From assembly GCF_000514775.1 (NCBI RefSeq), contig NZ_AZWO01000022.1:1-64000 (forward strand): a DNA stretch of 64,000 bases. The letters run 5' to 3'. Below the pieces are notes generated by a model that was not told the origin of the DNA, made no database searches, and saw nothing but the letters and a program-made list of their open reading frames with translations. The position numbers and the translations under genes are program-made. Shown one piece after another: positions 62,967 to 64,000 of the stretch. The DNA comes from Salinispora pacifica CNR114. GTDB taxonomy: Bacteria > Actinomycetota > Actinomycetes > Mycobacteriales > Micromonosporaceae. How positions within the stretch are numbered: the stretch's first letter is position 1; each line of letters begins with the position of its first letter.

Positions 62967-64000
62967 GTGTACGACGTGGTGCTGCTCACGCTCGGCTCGG
63001 AACGGGACGCACCGGGCACCTGCGGCAGCGACGGTGCCTGCTGCGGCGACACCAACATGGCCAACGGTGACACCGACAAGTCCAACGACGGGCCCTCGAC
63101 CGACCGCTGCGAGACCCCTCGCGTACCGGTGCTGGCCTGCGCGGACGCGCTCACCGCCCGGGGTGCTCGGGTCGACCTGGTGACCGCCAGGTCCGAGCGG
63201 GAAATCGACGAGGTGCTGTGCCGCCTCGATGGCCCGCCCCGACCCGACGGCCTCGGCTGGCCCGACCCGGATTCCCGCACCCGACTGATTGTCGGCACCG
63301 CCAGTGATGCACAGTTGCGCACCGTCCTACGTCGCCTCGTCCGGCGGTACGCCCCGCCGCCGAGCCGCCGTCCGACGGATCTGCCGGTCAACCGGACGGT
63401 GCCGGACCTGCCACCGGTCGGCGTGCTGCCGCTCGACCCGGCCCGCGGCAGAAGCCAACCACGAGATCTGGCGGCGCAGCTCGGGCTGCCCCGCGACCCG
63501 GTGGCGGTGGCGGCGGCGGTGTTGGAGGGCGCGCCCCGCCGGCTCGACCTGCTACGCAATGACGCCGGATCGGTCACGCTGGACGGCGCACTGCTCGGCG
63601 CGGCCGACGAGGGGGGCCAGCCGCTGCACTGGCGAGGCCGGGTCGAGGTCGACGACACGCTCCTCTCCGCTGGCGACGACCCGCTACTGGCCTGTGCCAT
63701 CGGCAACGCCGGTGGGTACGCCCGGCTCGCCGACGTGACCCTGCTCGCCGCCCCCGACCCGGGCGACGGTCTGGTCGAGGTCGCGGTGGCGGTGGCGGTC
63801 CTCACCTCGTCCCGGTGGGGTCGCCGCCGGGTCCGCCTGGAGGTTCGCCGCGCCCGCGGTCGGGCGGTGGCCGTGGTGCCCCGGGAGGGGGCGATCCCGT
63901 TCCTCGACGACGGCGCCGCGGGCGAGCTCAAGCGTAAGCGGTCCTGGTGGACCGAGCCGGGTGCGTGGGCGGTCTGGTCTCCCCCGACCGCCCACCGGTA
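62967..64000 (+). CDS. Diacylglycerol-kinase-like protein without the catalytic motif, cut by the window edge
   Basis: A frame open from GTG at 62967 to the right edge (344 or more codons), with AGGAGG nine bases upstream. It starts YDVVLLTLGSERDAPGTCGS, holds a Cys-rich stretch (TCGSDGACCGD, then RCETP) and later PPVGVLPLDPA, LAAQLGLPRDPVAVAAAVLEGAPRRLDLL and a C-terminal beta part ending GAWAVWSPP. This layout resembles diacylglycerol-kinase/YegS proteins (GVLPLGTGNDF is the usual form), but GTGND is replaced and no GGDGT loop is seen, so catalysis is doubtful. The 3' end is missing. It is divergent from purA. Confidence 0.7.
   Translation, partial: MYDVVLLTLGSERDAPGTCGSDGACCGDTNMANGDTDKSNDGPSTDRCETPRVPVLACADALTARGARVDLVTARSEREIDEVLCRLDGPPRPDGLGWPDPDSRTRLIVGTASDAQLRTVLRRLVRRYAPPPSRRPTDLPVNRTVPDLPPVGVLPLDPARGRSQPRDLAAQLGLPRDPVAVAAAVLEGAPRRLDLLRNDAGSVTLDGALLGAADEGGQPLHWRGRVEVDDTLLSAGDDPLLACAIGNAGGYARLADVTLLAAPDPGDGLVEVAVAVAVLTSSRWGRRRVRLEVRRARGRAVAVVPREGAIPFLDDGAAGELKRKRSWWTEPGAWAVWSPPTAHR

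Noticed and set aside
62900..63931. A 343-codon minus-strand frame at the right edge
   Set aside because: Ser/Arg/Pro-rich antisense translation; the plus strand has a ribosome site and an open frame with family-like segments reaching the window edge.

Overview
The window is about 70% GC, codes densely on both strands and starts many genes with GTG. It reads as a chromosomal segment of a Micromonosporaceae actinomycete (Salinispora or Micromonospora type). The left edge holds the first bases of a 16S rRNA gene whose start resembles that family, and bldC, a DUF3073 gene and F420-type genes agree. The genus is an inference.

Layout. 1-950: 5' end of a 16S rRNA gene (minus strand), its leader and three tandem promoters. 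0.97-6.6 kb: a molybdo-flavoprotein operon of the YagTSR/PaoABC type with XdhC and MobA-like maturation genes. 6.6-8.7 kb: methyltransferase, AraC regulator, carboxymuconolactone decarboxylase-like protein. 8.8-18.7 kb: nitrate respiration, with narGHJI (minus) divergent from two narK transporter genes (plus) across a region holding DosR/OsdR-like palindromes. 18.9-24.9 kb: envelope and metal genes (DsbA-VKOR pair, CopD-CtaG fusion, cation efflux, CPBP protease). 25-36 kb: mixed accessory and housekeeping genes, including a glycosyltransferase with its MarR-type regulator, a periplasmic binding protein whose halves appear swapped, a beta-oxidation pair, bldC and a valine-type dehydrogenase. 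36.2-37.5 kb: a two-gene RiPP locus (AmcA-like precursor and AmcB-like radical SAM/SPASM enzyme). 37.7-62.8 kb: purine biosynthesis (purM, purF, purL, purQ, purS, purB, purD, purA, all minus), interrupted by a repeat-bearing membrane protein, argS, a GntR regulator and a fatty-acid module (thiolase, FabG4-like, MaoC, TetR, SCP2, acyl-CoA dehydrogenase). The right edge cuts a diacylglycerol-kinase-like gene.

How the parts work together. The molybdenum hydroxylase operon and the nitrate reductase both need molybdenum cofactor; the first carries its own maturation genes. The nar divergon forms a nitrate uptake and reduction unit probably controlled by oxygen. The fatty-acid genes lie in two places joined by one DNA motif: a near-palindrome beside the tetR gene recurs, half preserved, at the thiolase/fabG promoter. 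The purine genes cover most of the pathway from PRPP to adenylosuccinate.

Most noteworthy: (1) the lipoprotein at 28983-30317, in which the C-terminal half of a branched-chain-amino-acid-type binding protein precedes the N-terminal half, an apparent circular permutation; (2) the AmcA/AmcB-type cyclophane peptide locus; (3) DosR-like boxes between narG and narK; (4) the shared TetR operator.
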